Source: Lachnospiraceae bacterium
GTDB lineage: Bacteria > Bacillota > Clostridia > Lachnospirales > Lachnospiraceae
DNA length: 46,540 bases
Assembly: GCA_015056975.1 (NCBI GenBank)
Contig: SVFG01000010.1
Span: 1-46,540, forward strand
Direction: 5' to 3'
The notes beneath the pieces are model-generated. The model was not told the DNA's origin and did no database searches. It saw only the letters and a program-made list of their open reading frames with translations. The translations under genes and the position numbers were made by a program. Positions 8,197-18,121 of this stretch are shown here, piece after piece. Every line of letters starts with the position of its first letter. Within the stretch, counting starts at the first letter, position 1.

Positions 8197-8490
8197 ATGG
8201 CAAATATCATAGATGATGCAACCATAGATTACGTGGGTATTCTGGCTAAGCTTGCGCTTTCCGATGAGGAGAAGGAGCAGGCGAAGAAGGATATGGGCAG
8301 GATGCTTGATTATATAGATAAGCTGGGAGAGCTTGACACCGAGGGTGTGGAGCCCATGACCCATCTGTTCCCGGTGCAGAATATATTCCGTGAGGATGTT
8401 GTGACAAACGGGGATGACAGGGACAGTATGTTAAAGAATGCACCCGGCGAGAAGGACGGCATGTTTGTGGTGCCAAAGACCATAGGATAG
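8197..8490 (+). CDS. gatC: Asp/Glu-tRNA amidotransferase subunit C
   Basis: GatC is the small scaffold subunit that stabilises GatA in the GatCAB amidotransferase, which converts Asp-tRNAAsn or Glu-tRNAGln to the amide forms. The 97-residue protein contains '[17 protein letters not shown]' and '[19 protein letters not shown]', the conserved helical hairpin and the strand that wraps GatA. AGGAGG precedes the ATG. gatA follows after 9 bases and gatB overlaps closely, so the three form one operon from the promoter at 8134. Confidence 0.95.
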   Translation: MANIIDDATIDYVGILAKLALSDEEKEQAKKDMGRMLDYIDKLGELDTEGVEPMTHLFPVQNIFREDVVTNGDDRDSMLKNAPGEKDGMFVVPKTIG

Positions 8491-8499
8491 GAGGATACC

Positions 8500-9942
8500 A
8501 TGAACATTTTGGATTACACGGCAGTAGAACTGTCCGACAGGATAAAAAAAGGTGAGATAAAGGTGGCAGAGGCTGTGGAAGCGGTTTTTGCCCGGATTGA
8601 CGAGAGAGAAGAAGCCTTAAACTGCTATATTACTTTGGAGAAGGAAAAGGCGCTTGCGCGTGCGGGGGAAGTGCAGAAGAAGATTGACGAGGGGACGCTT
8701 ACAGGTCCCCTTGCGGGTGTGCCCTTTGCCATCAAGGATAATCTGTGCACAAAGGGTATCCGCACCACCTGTGCTTCTAAGATATTAGGAAATTTTGTGC
8801 CGGTCTACAGCGCGGAAGCGGTGGCAAATTTGGAGAAGGCAGGTGCTGTGATTATCGGTAAAACCAACATGGATGAGTTTGCCATGGGAAGTACCACGGA
8901 GACCTCTTATTTTGGAGATACAAGGAATCCGAAGAACACAGAGCATGTTCCCGGAGGCTCCTCCGGCGGTTCAGCGGCAGCAGTGGTGGCAGGGGAATGC
9001 TTTGCAGCCCTTGGCTCCGATACCGGAGGCTCTATCCGCCAGCCTGCGTCCCATTGCGGAGTGGTAGGTATGAAGCCCACCTACGGCACAGTGTCCCGCT
9101 ATGGTCTGATTGCGTATGCATCATCCTTGGACCAGATCGGACCTTTTACCAGGGATGTGACGGACTGCGCGGCAGTGCTTGAGGCAATTGTCTCCCATGA
9201 CGCCAAGGACTCCACCTCTATGAAAAGGGAGGATACAGACTTTACCCTGGCCCTTGTAAAGGATGTGAAAGGGATGCGCATCGGCATTCCGAAGGATTAT
9301 TTCACAGAGGGGCTTGACAGTGAAGTAAAGGAAGCTGTACTTGCGGCAGCCAAGGTGCTTGAAGCAAAGGGAGCTGTGGTGGAGGAGTTTGATTTAAGTC
9401 TGGTAGAATATGCCATTCCCGCGTATTATACCATAGCGATGGCAGAGGCAAGCTCCAATCTGGAGCGTTTTGACGGTGTGAAATACGGATACCGCACAGA
9501 GGGTGCAAAGGATTTGCATGCCATGTACAAGAAGAGCCGCTCCGAGGGCTTCGGTGCAGAGGTAAAGAGGCGTATTATGCTGGGCTCCTTTGTGTTAAGC
9601 TCAGGCTATTATGATGCGTACTATTTGAAAGCCCTTCGCGTAAAAGCATTGATTAAAAAGGCATTTGACGATGCCTTTGCAAAGTATGATTTGATTTTGG
9701 GACCGGTAGCTCCCACCACTGCGCCAAAGCTGGGTGAGAGCCTTTCGGATCCTCTAAAGATGTACTTGAGTGATATCTATACCATAGCCGTGAACCTGGC
9801 TGGCCTTCCGGCAATCAGTGTACCCTGTGGGGAGGATACAAAGGGGCTTCCCATCGGCTTACAGCTTATTGGGGACTGCTTTGCGGAAAAGAAGCTGATT
9901 CAGGCGGCATATACCTACGAACAGTGTAAGGAGGGCAACTGA
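8500..9942 (+). CDS. gatA: Asp/Glu-tRNA amidotransferase subunit A
   Basis: GatA is the glutaminase/amidase subunit that releases ammonia from glutamine and channels it to GatB. The 480-residue protein is full length. The amidase-signature triad is in the standard positions: Lys79 in FAIKDNL, the cis-Ser at 154 in PGGSSGGSAA, and Ser178 in GSDTGGSIRQPA. The start follows AGGAGG directly after gatC, and one base separates the stop from the gatB start, which suggests coupled translation. Because glnS is also present in this window, the complex may act mainly on Asp-tRNAAsn. Confidence 0.97.
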   Translation: MNILDYTAVELSDRIKKGEIKVAEAVEAVFARIDEREEALNCYITLEKEKALARAGEVQKKIDEGTLTGPLAGVPFAIKDNLCTKGIRTTCASKILGNFVPVYSAEAVANLEKAGAVIIGKTNMDEFAMGSTTETSYFGDTRNPKNTEHVPGGSSGGSAAAVVAGECFAALGSDTGGSIRQPASHCGVVGMKPTYGTVSRYGLIAYASSLDQIGPFTRDVTDCAAVLEAIVSHDAKDSTSMKREDTDFTLALVKDVKGMRIGIPKDYFTEGLDSEVKEAVLAAAKVLEAKGAVVEEFDLSLVEYAIPAYYTIAMAEASSNLERFDGVKYGYRTEGAKDLHAMYKKSRSEGFGAEVKRRIMLGSFVLSSGYYDAYYLKALRVKALIKKAFDDAFAKYDLILGPVAPTTAPKLGESLSDPLKMYLSDIYTIAVNLAGLPAISVPCGEDTKGLPIGLQLIGDCFAEKKLIQAAYTYEQCKEGN

Positions 9943-9943
9943 C

Positions 9944-11377
9944 ATGGCAAGAGAATACGAAACAGTCATCGGTTTGGAAGTGCATGTTGAGCTTGCCACC
10001 AAGACCAAAATTTTCTGCGGCTGCACTACTGCTTTTGGCGGAGCACCAAATACCCACACCTGCCCGGTCTGTACCGGTATGCCGGGAAGCCTTCCCGTGC
10101 TGAATAAGCAGGTGGTTGAATATGCAATGGCGGTGGGACTTGCCACCAATTGTAATATTACAAGACACTGTAAATTTGACAGGAAGAATTATTTTTACCC
10201 GGATAATCCACAGAACTATCAGATTTCCCAGCTTTATCTTCCCATCTGCCGTGATGGTTACGTGGAGATTGAGAACGAAGAGGGAAGCAAAAGGGTGGGT
10301 ATCCATGAGATTCACATGGAGGAGGATGCCGGAAAGCTGATTCATGACGAAGATACAAACTGTTCACTGGTGGACTACAACCGCTCCGGTGTGCCTCTGA
10401 TTGAAATTGTATCCGAGCCTGACATGAGAAGCGCGGAGGAGGTCATTGCTTACCTGGAAAAGCTCCGTCTGATTATCCAGTATCTGGGAGCAAGCGACTG
10501 CAAGCTGCAGGAGGGCTCCATGAGAGCGGATGTAAATTTGTCCGTACGGGAAGTGGGTGCAAAGGAATACGGCACCCGTACTGAGATGAAGAACCTAAAT
10601 TCCTTCAGAGCCATTGCAAGAGCCATCGCCGGCGAGAGAAGCCGTCAGATTGCACTTCTGGAAGCGGGAGAGGCTGTAATTCAGGAGACCAGACGCTGGG
10701 ATGATGCCAAGGAAACCTCCTATGCAATGCGTTCCAAAGAAGATGCACAGGACTACCGCTACTTCCCCGACCCGGATTTGACTCCCGTATACATCAGTGA
10801 TGCATGGATAGAGGAAGTAAAGGGCAGACAGCCGGAGCTTCGCACGGAGAAGATGAAGCGCTACAAGGAGGAGTTTGACATCCCCGATTACGATATCGAA
10901 ATCATCACCGGTTCCAAGCATATGGCGGATATTTTTGAGGCGTGCGTGGCAATCTGCAACCAGCCCAAAAAGGTATCCAACTGGCTGATGGTGGAGACCC
11001 TACGTCTCCTAAAAGAAAAGGAGATGGACCCTGAAGATATCCGCTTCTCGCCGGAAAACCTGGCAAAGCTTATCGGACTTACCGAGCAGAAGGTGATTAA
11101 CTCCACCGTGGCAAAGGAAGTCTTTGAGGTAATGTTTGAAAATAATGCAGACCCTGAAAAATACGTGGAGGAGAAGGGACTTAAGACCGTAAACGACGAG
11201 GGAGCCCTGCGAAAGACCATAGAAGAAGTGATTGCTGCCAATCCTCAGTCCGTGGAGGACTACAAAAACGGCAAGGACAAAGCAATCGGTTTTCTCGTAG
11301 GCCAGACCATGAAAGCCATGAAGGGCAAGGCAGACCCTGCAAGTGTGAATGCGCTGCTTAGGGAATTATTAAAATAG
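9944..11377 (+). CDS. gatB: Asp/Glu-tRNA amidotransferase subunit B
   Basis: GatB binds the misacylated tRNA and performs the kinase and transamidation steps. The 477-residue protein begins with the signature YETVIGLEVHVEL. The zinc-binding cysteines follow in FCGCTTAF and HTCPVCTGMPG (about residues 26-47), then DFDRKNYFYPD-type sequence (KFDRKNYFYPDNPQNY) and the YRYFPDPDL motif near 265. The C-terminal YqeY-like helical tail (about 330-477) is complete. AGGAGGGCAACTGAC precedes the ATG. A hairpin terminator lies 40 bases downstream. Confidence 0.97.
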   Translation: MAREYETVIGLEVHVELATKTKIFCGCTTAFGGAPNTHTCPVCTGMPGSLPVLNKQVVEYAMAVGLATNCNITRHCKFDRKNYFYPDNPQNYQISQLYLPICRDGYVEIENEEGSKRVGIHEIHMEEDAGKLIHDEDTNCSLVDYNRSGVPLIEIVSEPDMRSAEEVIAYLEKLRLIIQYLGASDCKLQEGSMRADVNLSVREVGAKEYGTRTEMKNLNSFRAIARAIAGERSRQIALLEAGEAVIQETRRWDDAKETSYAMRSKEDAQDYRYFPDPDLTPVYISDAWIEEVKGRQPELRTEKMKRYKEEFDIPDYDIEIITGSKHMADIFEACVAICNQPKKVSNWLMVETLRLLKEKEMDPEDIRFSPENLAKLIGLTEQKVINSTVAKEVFEVMFENNADPEKYVEEKGLKTVNDEGALRKTIEEVIAANPQSVEDYKNGKDKAIGFLVGQTMKAMKGKADPASVNALLRELLK

Positions 11378-11415
11378 AAATCTGTGCAAGTAATACCCGT
11401 TCGGGACACAGAAGC

Positions 11416-11442
11416 AAAAACCACCGGCCAAAAGCCGGTGGT
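11416..11442. terminator. Bidirectional terminator between gatB and the minus-strand gene
   Basis: ACCACCGGC (11420-11428), loop CAAAA, GCCGGTGGT (11434-11442). AAAAA on the left gives a U-run for minus-strand transcripts, and the right side is T-rich for the plus strand. Confidence 0.85.
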
Positions 11443-11450
11443 ATAATATT

Positions 11451-12200
11451 TTAGTTGTCAAAAACATAATCGATATATTCTCTTACCATATCAAATCTCT
11501 GTGAGGTGGCAGCTACTGTAAGCACCAAATCCTTGCGCTCAAAGATGAAGTTTTCCGTGAAGTCTGCCTGGTCATCTACATAGATGCCCACGGGAATCGG
11601 GTCAATCATGGTGGAAGGATCCTTGGGGTCCTCGGGGTAGGCAAACATGTACTTGGCATCATCAGGGTCCTCGGAATTCTTGGCATCGATAACCTTCTTG
11701 TCGATGTAATAGAAGCGGGACTGATATTTTTCAATCTGCTCAGGTGTCAATACTTCCCGGATGTCGATAAAGCTATCGGTGTAGGAATAATGTTGCATGG
11801 AGGCAGTGTCGCTGACTACCACGTCGATATCTCCGGTAGTCATGTACACCATCAGCTTCTGTGCAGATGCCATGGTGCGCTGGTCATGGACGGTATAGTC
11901 TATGAGCATGCTGGTGTCGAACATTGTGGTATATTCTTTGGTGTCCAGTTCGAAAAATTCGGACACCTCATTGGAATAATCTTCTGCTGATGCCAGCTCA
12001 AAACCGTTTAGCATAACCGCATAAAAAGCAATATCCTTTCTGGTAACTACCGCGTGGATATAGGATACCACGATGACAATAGCCAGTACGGAGCAGATTA
12101 CATGCCATTTATAGTAACACCAGAAGTAGGAAAACTTCTGCTTGAAGGTTCCGTTTTTGATGGAAGCACGTTCTTCCTTAAATTCGTCCATTAAAGCCAT
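11451..12200 (-). CDS. Uncharacterised membrane-anchored extracytoplasmic protein
   Basis: The 249-residue product has a charged cytoplasmic N-terminus (MALMDEFKEERASIKNG) and one transmembrane helix at about residues 34-53. The external domain of about 195 residues contains MVYMTTGDIDVVVSDTASM and 'FIDIREVLTPEQIEKY'. That wording resembles the lobes of extracytoplasmic solute-binding proteins, but no ABC partner is near. An in-frame ATG at 12239 exists. The promoter at 12241-12269 predicts a transcript starting near 12233, which excludes it, so ATG 12200 is chosen. I do not recognise a named family. Confidence 0.72.
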   Translation of the reverse strand: MALMDEFKEERASIKNGTFKQKFSYFWCYYKWHVICSVLAIVIVVSYIHAVVTRKDIAFYAVMLNGFELASAEDYSNEVSEFFELDTKEYTTMFDTSMLIDYTVHDQRTMASAQKLMVYMTTGDIDVVVSDTASMQHYSYTDSFIDIREVLTPEQIEKYQSRFYYIDKKVIDAKNSEDPDDAKYMFAYPEDPKDPSTMIDPIPVGIYVDDQADFTENFIFERKDLVLTVAATSQRFDMVREYIDYVFDN

Positions 12201-12240
12201 AAAAATGCCTGCCTTTCGTATTTGTTTTTCAACATACATT

Positions 12241-12269
12241 ATAATAAGGGCTTTTTATGTGAAAGTCAA
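12241..12269 (-). promoter_or_regulatory. Promoter for the minus-strand membrane protein gene
   Basis: On the minus strand TTGACT (12269-12264), 17 bases, then TATTAT (12246-12241). It lies so close to the in-frame ATG at 12239 that translation must begin further down, at 12200. Confidence 0.65.
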
Positions 12270-12312
12270 TGAACAGGTTATTAAAAAAACCTAAAATCTT
12301 ACCGTGTCAGCC

Positions 12313-12341
12313 TTGCAACTTTTGAAAAGATGGTATATCAT
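12313..12341 (+). promoter_or_regulatory. Promoter for the DUF6106-like gene
   Basis: TTGCAA (12313-12318), 17 bases, TATCAT (12336-12341), about 40 bases upstream of the ATG at 12382. Confidence 0.6.
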
Positions 12342-12381
12342 AAAGGACAACAAATACTACTAAAAAGGATAGGTTATTAAA

Positions 12382-12879
12382 ATGAGTGAAACATATGTAG
12401 AATGCCTGGTAAAGGCAAAGAGCAGGAAGTTATTTACGGTTTTGTTCTATTTACTGGTAGCATTGGCGGTAGTAGCATTCTTTTCCATGTTGCTTTTCGG
12501 TCTAATCAGTATGGTGCTTACGGGAGTGTTTGCCCTTTTGGCATATCTTGTAAAGCTGAATGCAGAGGTGGAGTATGAATATCTGTATCTGGATAAGGAG
12601 CTTATTGTGGACAAGGTATTGGCTCAGACCAAGAGAAAGAGAGTGGCTACTTATACCTTAAGCCGTATGGAGATTATGGCGCCCATCAAGTCCTATCATT
12701 TGGACAATTATAAGAATCGTCAGGTGAAGATAAAGGATTACAGCTACGGTGACGGACATCAGCCGGATACCAGATATGTCTTCTATTATGAAGGTGGCGA
12801 AAAGATTGTTTTCAACCCTTCAGAGGAAATGATTAAGGCTCTGCGCAATGTGGCTCCCAGAAAAATTTTTACCGATTAA
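12382..12879 (+). CDS. Small membrane protein, DUF6106-like
   Basis: This 165-residue protein has a short N-terminus and two adjacent transmembrane helices (about 17-38 and 40-58), followed by a soluble domain on one side. The domain has a strand-rich pattern, with VEYEYLYLDKELIVDKVLAQ near 67 and YVFYYEGGEKIVFNPSEEMIKALR near 133. It resembles the DUF6106 proteins of Lachnospiraceae, whose function is unknown; the family name is from memory and unconfirmed. The pattern also resembles bacterial PH-like membrane proteins. guaB follows but has its own promoter. Confidence 0.7.
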   Translation: MSETYVECLVKAKSRKLFTVLFYLLVALAVVAFFSMLLFGLISMVLTGVFALLAYLVKLNAEVEYEYLYLDKELIVDKVLAQTKRKRVATYTLSRMEIMAPIKSYHLDNYKNRQVKIKDYSYGDGHQPDTRYVFYYEGGEKIVFNPSEEMIKALRNVAPRKIFTD

Positions 12880-12895
12880 TTTGTGATTTTTGGTG

Positions 12896-12924
12896 TTGAC
12901 AGCACAAATAAACTCTGATAAACT
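12896..12924 (+). promoter_or_regulatory. Promoter for guaB
   Basis: TTGACA (12896-12901), a 17-base spacer and TAAACT (12919-12924) lie about 48 bases upstream of the guaB start. The -35 is perfect and the -10 matches 4 of 6 positions. Confidence 0.65.
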
Positions 12925-12956
12925 CATGTGATATTAAACAAAAAGATGACATCTAA

Positions 12957-14429
<1,473 letters not shown>

Positions 14430-14445
14430 TATTGCATATTTTATG

Positions 14446-14474
14446 AGCGCGTGTCCGAAAGGATGCGCGCTTTT
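14446..14474 (+). terminator. Intrinsic terminator after guaB
   Basis: AGCGCGTGTCC (14446-14456), loop GAAA, GGATGCGCGCT (14461-14471), then TTTT. Two G-U pairs lie within an otherwise complete 11-bp stem. Confidence 0.85.
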
Positions 14475-14576
14475 ACCATTTTCTTCATAAGAAACGATAT
14501 AAAATCATGTACAAATTATGAATAATATGTTACATTAATATGGGGTTAAGTATTTAAGAAGGTACAGGGTGGCAAT

Positions 14577-17204
14577 ATGTCTTTTCAGGAATGGATGGAT
14601 AGTGAAAAACTACAACAATTGCAGGATGCCTTTTGTGACATTGCGGATATTGTTGCATACTGCGTGGATGACAGTATGACGGCAATTACCCATTTGTCGG
14701 GAAATGCCTCGGCTGTGGAGCGTGCCGAAAAGTATGTGGATTCTCCGCAGTTGCAGGCGCTTTTGGAGCGCGTGGAAGATGGTTCTTTGGAGGAGCAGGT
14801 AAACGAAGAACTGGATGACGGCGCGGGAAGAGCGGCGGTTATCGCCGTGAAGGCAGAAAATGCAGTTGTTTTTTATTGGATAATTATTGATTTTTTGGCT
14901 CAAGCGGAATGGGATGAGCGTTTTGACAGAATATTGGATTTGCTTAGGGATGCCAGTCACACCTTTTTGGAAAGCAGGGCAAACTGTTTCGGTGCGGAAG
15001 CGGAGAGCAGAAGAAGCCGCTACGCGGAACAGGAGATGAGTGAGAACCTTAAGACAATTGAGGCGACAACGGCTATCGTGCAGCTGCTTGACAGTGATGA
15101 AGCCATAGAGCAGATTATGGATAAATGGCTAACCATTCTTGGTGAGCATATCATGATGGATTCTGCTGAGCTTTTCCAGATATATCCGGAGACGAATACC
15201 ATGGATGTTTTGTGTGAGTGGAGGAAGCCCACGCTGGTTTCATTCTTTGATAAGACCTCTCGTGTGGAATCATATTCCTTTTTATACACGGAGAAGCCTT
15301 TGGTCATTTCGACCGGTAAAGCAATGGGTGTTATGGAAGGGGACATGGAGCGTGTCGGTATCAGGGCGGTTATGGTATTTCCTGTCATTCGTCAGGAGGG
15401 CGGTGGCTTTATGCAGCTGGCGTTGAATTACAGAACAGCCCATTCATGGACTATGTCGGAGATTAAGTTTACGGCGGATGCGGTTAAAGTATTACAGAGT
15501 ATTTTAACGAAGCGAATCCAGAAAAACTCATTGGCAGGCTCTTATGCGGCGATGGAAGCGATGCTGGATAATGTAGGCTGTGCTATCTATGTGACAGATA
15601 AAAAGACCGGTGAGATGTTATTTGCAAACAGTAGATTGCAGAATACATTTTCCCGGGAATTAAAGGATAATACTTTTATTGAACTGATTAGGCAGGGCGT
15701 TATTGAAGGCAGAGAAAACGGCACTTATGAAATAGACCACAGTGAAGCAGGACATTGGTATGACCTTGCGTTTAAGCAGATTACCTGGGTGGACGGAAGA
15801 GATGCTATACTGCATTCGCTTTATGACATTACGGATAAGAAGGTATATCAGCGCAGGATTGAACAGCAGGCATATACCGACTTCCTGACGGGTCTTTTCA
15901 ATCGTATGTGCTGCGAGAGAGACCTGGCAAGACAGATTGATGAAGCCAAGAAGAATAATACGACAGGAGCCCTGCTGTATTTGGATTTGGATGATTTTAA
16001 GCATATCAATGACGGACTTGGCCATCAGTACGGAGATGTGCTGTTAAAATCCATCTCTCATTCCCTACAGAGAATTGATGGTATTCAAAGCACCTGTTAC
16101 CGCATGGGTGGAGATGAATTTGTTATTGTGGTTTCGCCGGAAGCATATCCCAAATTTGACACCATCATTGAAGATATCCAAAAAATATTCAGCAAACCCT
16201 GGTTTTTGAAGGATGCAGATTACTATTGTACCATGAGTATGGGTATTGTGAAATTCCCTGAAAGCGGAGATTCTGTTCCGGATTTGATCAAGAAAGCAGA
16301 TATTGCCATGTATGAGGCAAAGAAAACCGGTAAAAACAGAGTGGCATATTATAATGACGGAAGTGATTCCATCTCCGGTAAGCGCCTCGACATGGAGAAA
16401 AACATGCGTGATGCCACAGTAGAGGGTTATGCAGAGTTTGAAGTATATTATCAGCCGATTATCAATATTCAGGAGGATGGTGAAGAATGTGCGGGAGCGG
16501 AAGCTTTAATCCGCTGGAACAGCTCCAACTTAGGATTTATTCCGCCTGCAGAGTTCATTCCCCTTGCAGAGTATTTGGGGCTCATCAATCCGATTGGCAA
16601 TTACGTGCTTCGCGAGGCATGCCATCATTGTAAGCAGTGGAATGACAACGGTTTTCCGGATTACAAGGTAAATGTAAATCTGTCCGTGGTACAGCTTTTG
16701 CAGCCTGACATTGTGGAAATTGTAGAGCAAACACTCAAAGAGAGTGGCTTAAATCCCAAGAATCTGACACTTGAAGTGACGGAGAGTCTTGCTATTAATG
16801 ATATGGAGCGTATGAAAGAAATCCTAAACAACATTAAGTCACTCGGTGTAAAGATTGCGCTGGATGATTTTGGTACGGGTTATTCTTCATTGAATCATAT
16901 CAGGGAAATCCCGTTTGATGTAATCAAGGTGGACCAGAACTTTGTAAAGGATTTGGCGGATGATGCCTACTCCCAGTCCTTCATCAAGATGGTGGCAGAG
17001 CTTGCTGAGACTATCGGTGTAAGCGTCTGTGTAGAAGGCGTAGAGCAGCCTACCCAGTATGAAGTGTTACAGGGTATGAAAGTAAAGTACATCCAGGGTT
17101 ATTATTTTGACAGACCCATGACCAAGGAGTGCTTTGAGAGCAAATATGCTTCTTTGCCCATGAACGAGAAAGAAGGTATTGCAAAATCTGAAGAAAGCGT
17201 GTAA
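14577..17204 (+). CDS. GAF-PAS-GGDEF-EAL cyclic-di-GMP protein
   Basis: This 875-residue signalling protein can in principle make and break cyclic di-GMP. In order it has an uncharacterised sensory N-terminus (1-150), a GAF-like domain (about 160-315) and a PAS-like domain (about 325-420, ending DITDKK). A GGDEF cyclase follows (about 425-590, intact GGDEF at 511-515), then an EAL phosphodiesterase (about 600-855, intact EAL at 642-644 and DDFGTGYSS from 763). No RxxD inhibitory site is present in the usual place just before GGDEF. No transmembrane helix is evident, so it is probably cytosolic. Both catalytic signatures look complete, so net activity cannot be told from sequence. Confidence 0.92.
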   Translation: MSFQEWMDSEKLQQLQDAFCDIADIVAYCVDDSMTAITHLSGNASAVERAEKYVDSPQLQALLERVEDGSLEEQVNEELDDGAGRAAVIAVKAENAVVFYWIIIDFLAQAEWDERFDRILDLLRDASHTFLESRANCFGAEAESRRSRYAEQEMSENLKTIEATTAIVQLLDSDEAIEQIMDKWLTILGEHIMMDSAELFQIYPETNTMDVLCEWRKPTLVSFFDKTSRVESYSFLYTEKPLVISTGKAMGVMEGDMERVGIRAVMVFPVIRQEGGGFMQLALNYRTAHSWTMSEIKFTADAVKVLQSILTKRIQKNSLAGSYAAMEAMLDNVGCAIYVTDKKTGEMLFANSRLQNTFSRELKDNTFIELIRQGVIEGRENGTYEIDHSEAGHWYDLAFKQITWVDGRDAILHSLYDITDKKVYQRRIEQQAYTDFLTGLFNRMCCERDLARQIDEAKKNNTTGALLYLDLDDFKHINDGLGHQYGDVLLKSISHSLQRIDGIQSTCYRMGGDEFVIVVSPEAYPKFDTIIEDIQKIFSKPWFLKDADYYCTMSMGIVKFPESGDSVPDLIKKADIAMYEAKKTGKNRVAYYNDGSDSISGKRLDMEKNMRDATVEGYAEFEVYYQPIINIQEDGEECAGAEALIRWNSSNLGFIPPAEFIPLAEYLGLINPIGNYVLREACHHCKQWNDNGFPDYKVNVNLSVVQLLQPDIVEIVEQTLKESGLNPKNLTLEVTESLAINDMERMKEILNNIKSLGVKIALDDFGTGYSSLNHIREIPFDVIKVDQNFVKDLADDAYSQSFIKMVAELAETIGVSVCVEGVEQPTQYEVLQGMKVKYIQGYYFDRPMTKECFESKYASLPMNEKEGIAKSEESV

Positions 17205-17207
17205 TAT
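17179..17207 (+). promoter_or_regulatory. Promoter for the ZTP-riboswitch/purO operon
   Basis: TTGCAA (17179-17184), 17 bases, TAATAT (17202-17207). It overlaps the end of the GGDEF-EAL gene and would start transcription near 17214, just before the riboswitch P1 stem. Confidence 0.6.
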
Positions 17208-17217
17208 ATTTGCATGA

Positions 17218-17304
17218 GCTACACGACTGGCGGAAAGCGGCGCAAGCTGCGGTGGGATGACCCACAGGGAGTGTAGAATATTTAGAAGCCGACCGCCTGG
17301 GCAC
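17218..17304 (+). ncRNA. ZTP riboswitch (pfl motif)
   Basis: The aptamer has the pfl layout. P1 is CTACAC (17219-17224) paired with GTGTAG (17271-17276), enclosing ACTGGCGGAAAG and the GTGGGATGACCCAC hairpin with AGGGAG. A linker and the second domain AGCCGACCGCCTGGGCA follow. GGCGG (17229-17233) can form the family pseudoknot with CCGCC (17293-17297). ZTP riboswitches sense the AICAR derivative ZTP/ZMP, which builds up when folate is short. The genes downstream are the enzymes that consume AICAR, so motif and context agree. Confidence 0.95.
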
Positions 17305-17333
17305 CACTGATTGTGTTGCACAGGTGGTTTTTT
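17293..17333 (+). terminator. Riboswitch-controlled terminator
   Basis: CCGCCTGGGCACCAC (17293-17307) and GTGTTGCACAGGTGG (17313-17327) can pair at 13 of 15 positions, followed by TTTTTT at 17328-17333. The left side of this stem is the same CCGCC and GGCA segment that the ZTP aptamer needs. Ligand binding should therefore prevent the terminator and turn expression on. Confidence 0.88.
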
Positions 17334-17363
17334 ATATCCAGATATTTCAAAGGAGGACGATTT

Positions 17364-18071
17364 ATGTTATCACTGGAACAGGAATTGAAAAGCAACGAGT
17401 ATCCCGGAAGAGGAATTGTCATCGGACGTTCCGCTGACGGCAAGTATGCAGTAACTGCTTATTTTATCATGGGCAGAAGCTCTAACAGCCGCAACCGTGT
17501 TTTTGTAACTGAGGGAGAAGGCATCCGCACAGAGGCGTTTGACCCTTCCAAGCTGGAGGATCCCAGCTTAATTATCTACGCACCCGTAAGAGTTTTGGGC
17601 AAGGACACAATCGTTACAAACGGTGACCAGACAGATACTATTTACGAGGGCATGGATAAGGGACTTACCTTTGAACAGTCCTTGAGAAGCCGTGAGTTTG
17701 AGCCTGATGCGCCCAACTACACACCCAGAATTTCCGGTGTTATGCATGTGGAAGACGGTCAGTATGGCTACAGCATGTCTATTTTAAAGAGCAACAACGG
17801 AGACCCTTCCTGCTGCAATCGTTATACCTTCAGCTATGACAAGCCTGTTGCGGGTGAAGGACACTTCATTCACACCTACATGCATGATGGTAATCCTCTC
17901 CCCAGCTTTAGCGGAGAGCCCAAGCTTGTAGATATTCCTAATGATATGGATGCATTTACCGATATGGTATGGAACAGCTTAAATGAAGACAATAAGGTAT
18001 CGTTGTTTGTACGTTTCATCGATATCGCAACCGGTGAATACAAGACCAAAATTGTAAACAAAAACCAGTAA
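17364..18071 (+). CDS. IMP cyclohydrolase, PurO-like
   Basis: The expected reaction is ring closure of FAICAR to IMP, the last step of purine synthesis. Most bacteria perform this with the N-terminal domain of PurH. This 235-residue protein instead resembles the PurO-like IMP cyclohydrolase family, with YPGRGIVIGRSADGKYAVTAY at the N-terminus and 'MGRSSNSRNRVFV' near residue 34. AAAGGAGG at 17350-17357 sets ATG 17364 as the start; an upstream in-frame ATG at 17313 overlaps the terminator and is rejected. It lies directly behind the ZTP riboswitch and before the AICAR transformylase, so both PurH activities are here as separate proteins. Confidence 0.88.
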   Translation: MLSLEQELKSNEYPGRGIVIGRSADGKYAVTAYFIMGRSSNSRNRVFVTEGEGIRTEAFDPSKLEDPSLIIYAPVRVLGKDTIVTNGDQTDTIYEGMDKGLTFEQSLRSREFEPDAPNYTPRISGVMHVEDGQYGYSMSILKSNNGDPSCCNRYTFSYDKPVAGEGHFIHTYMHDGNPLPSFSGEPKLVDIPNDMDAFTDMVWNSLNEDNKVSLFVRFIDIATGEYKTKIVNKNQ

Positions 18072-18121
18072 GATGAGTCCGGTGCAAGCATAGTGGCGAC
18101 ACCGATGATATGGAGGATAAA

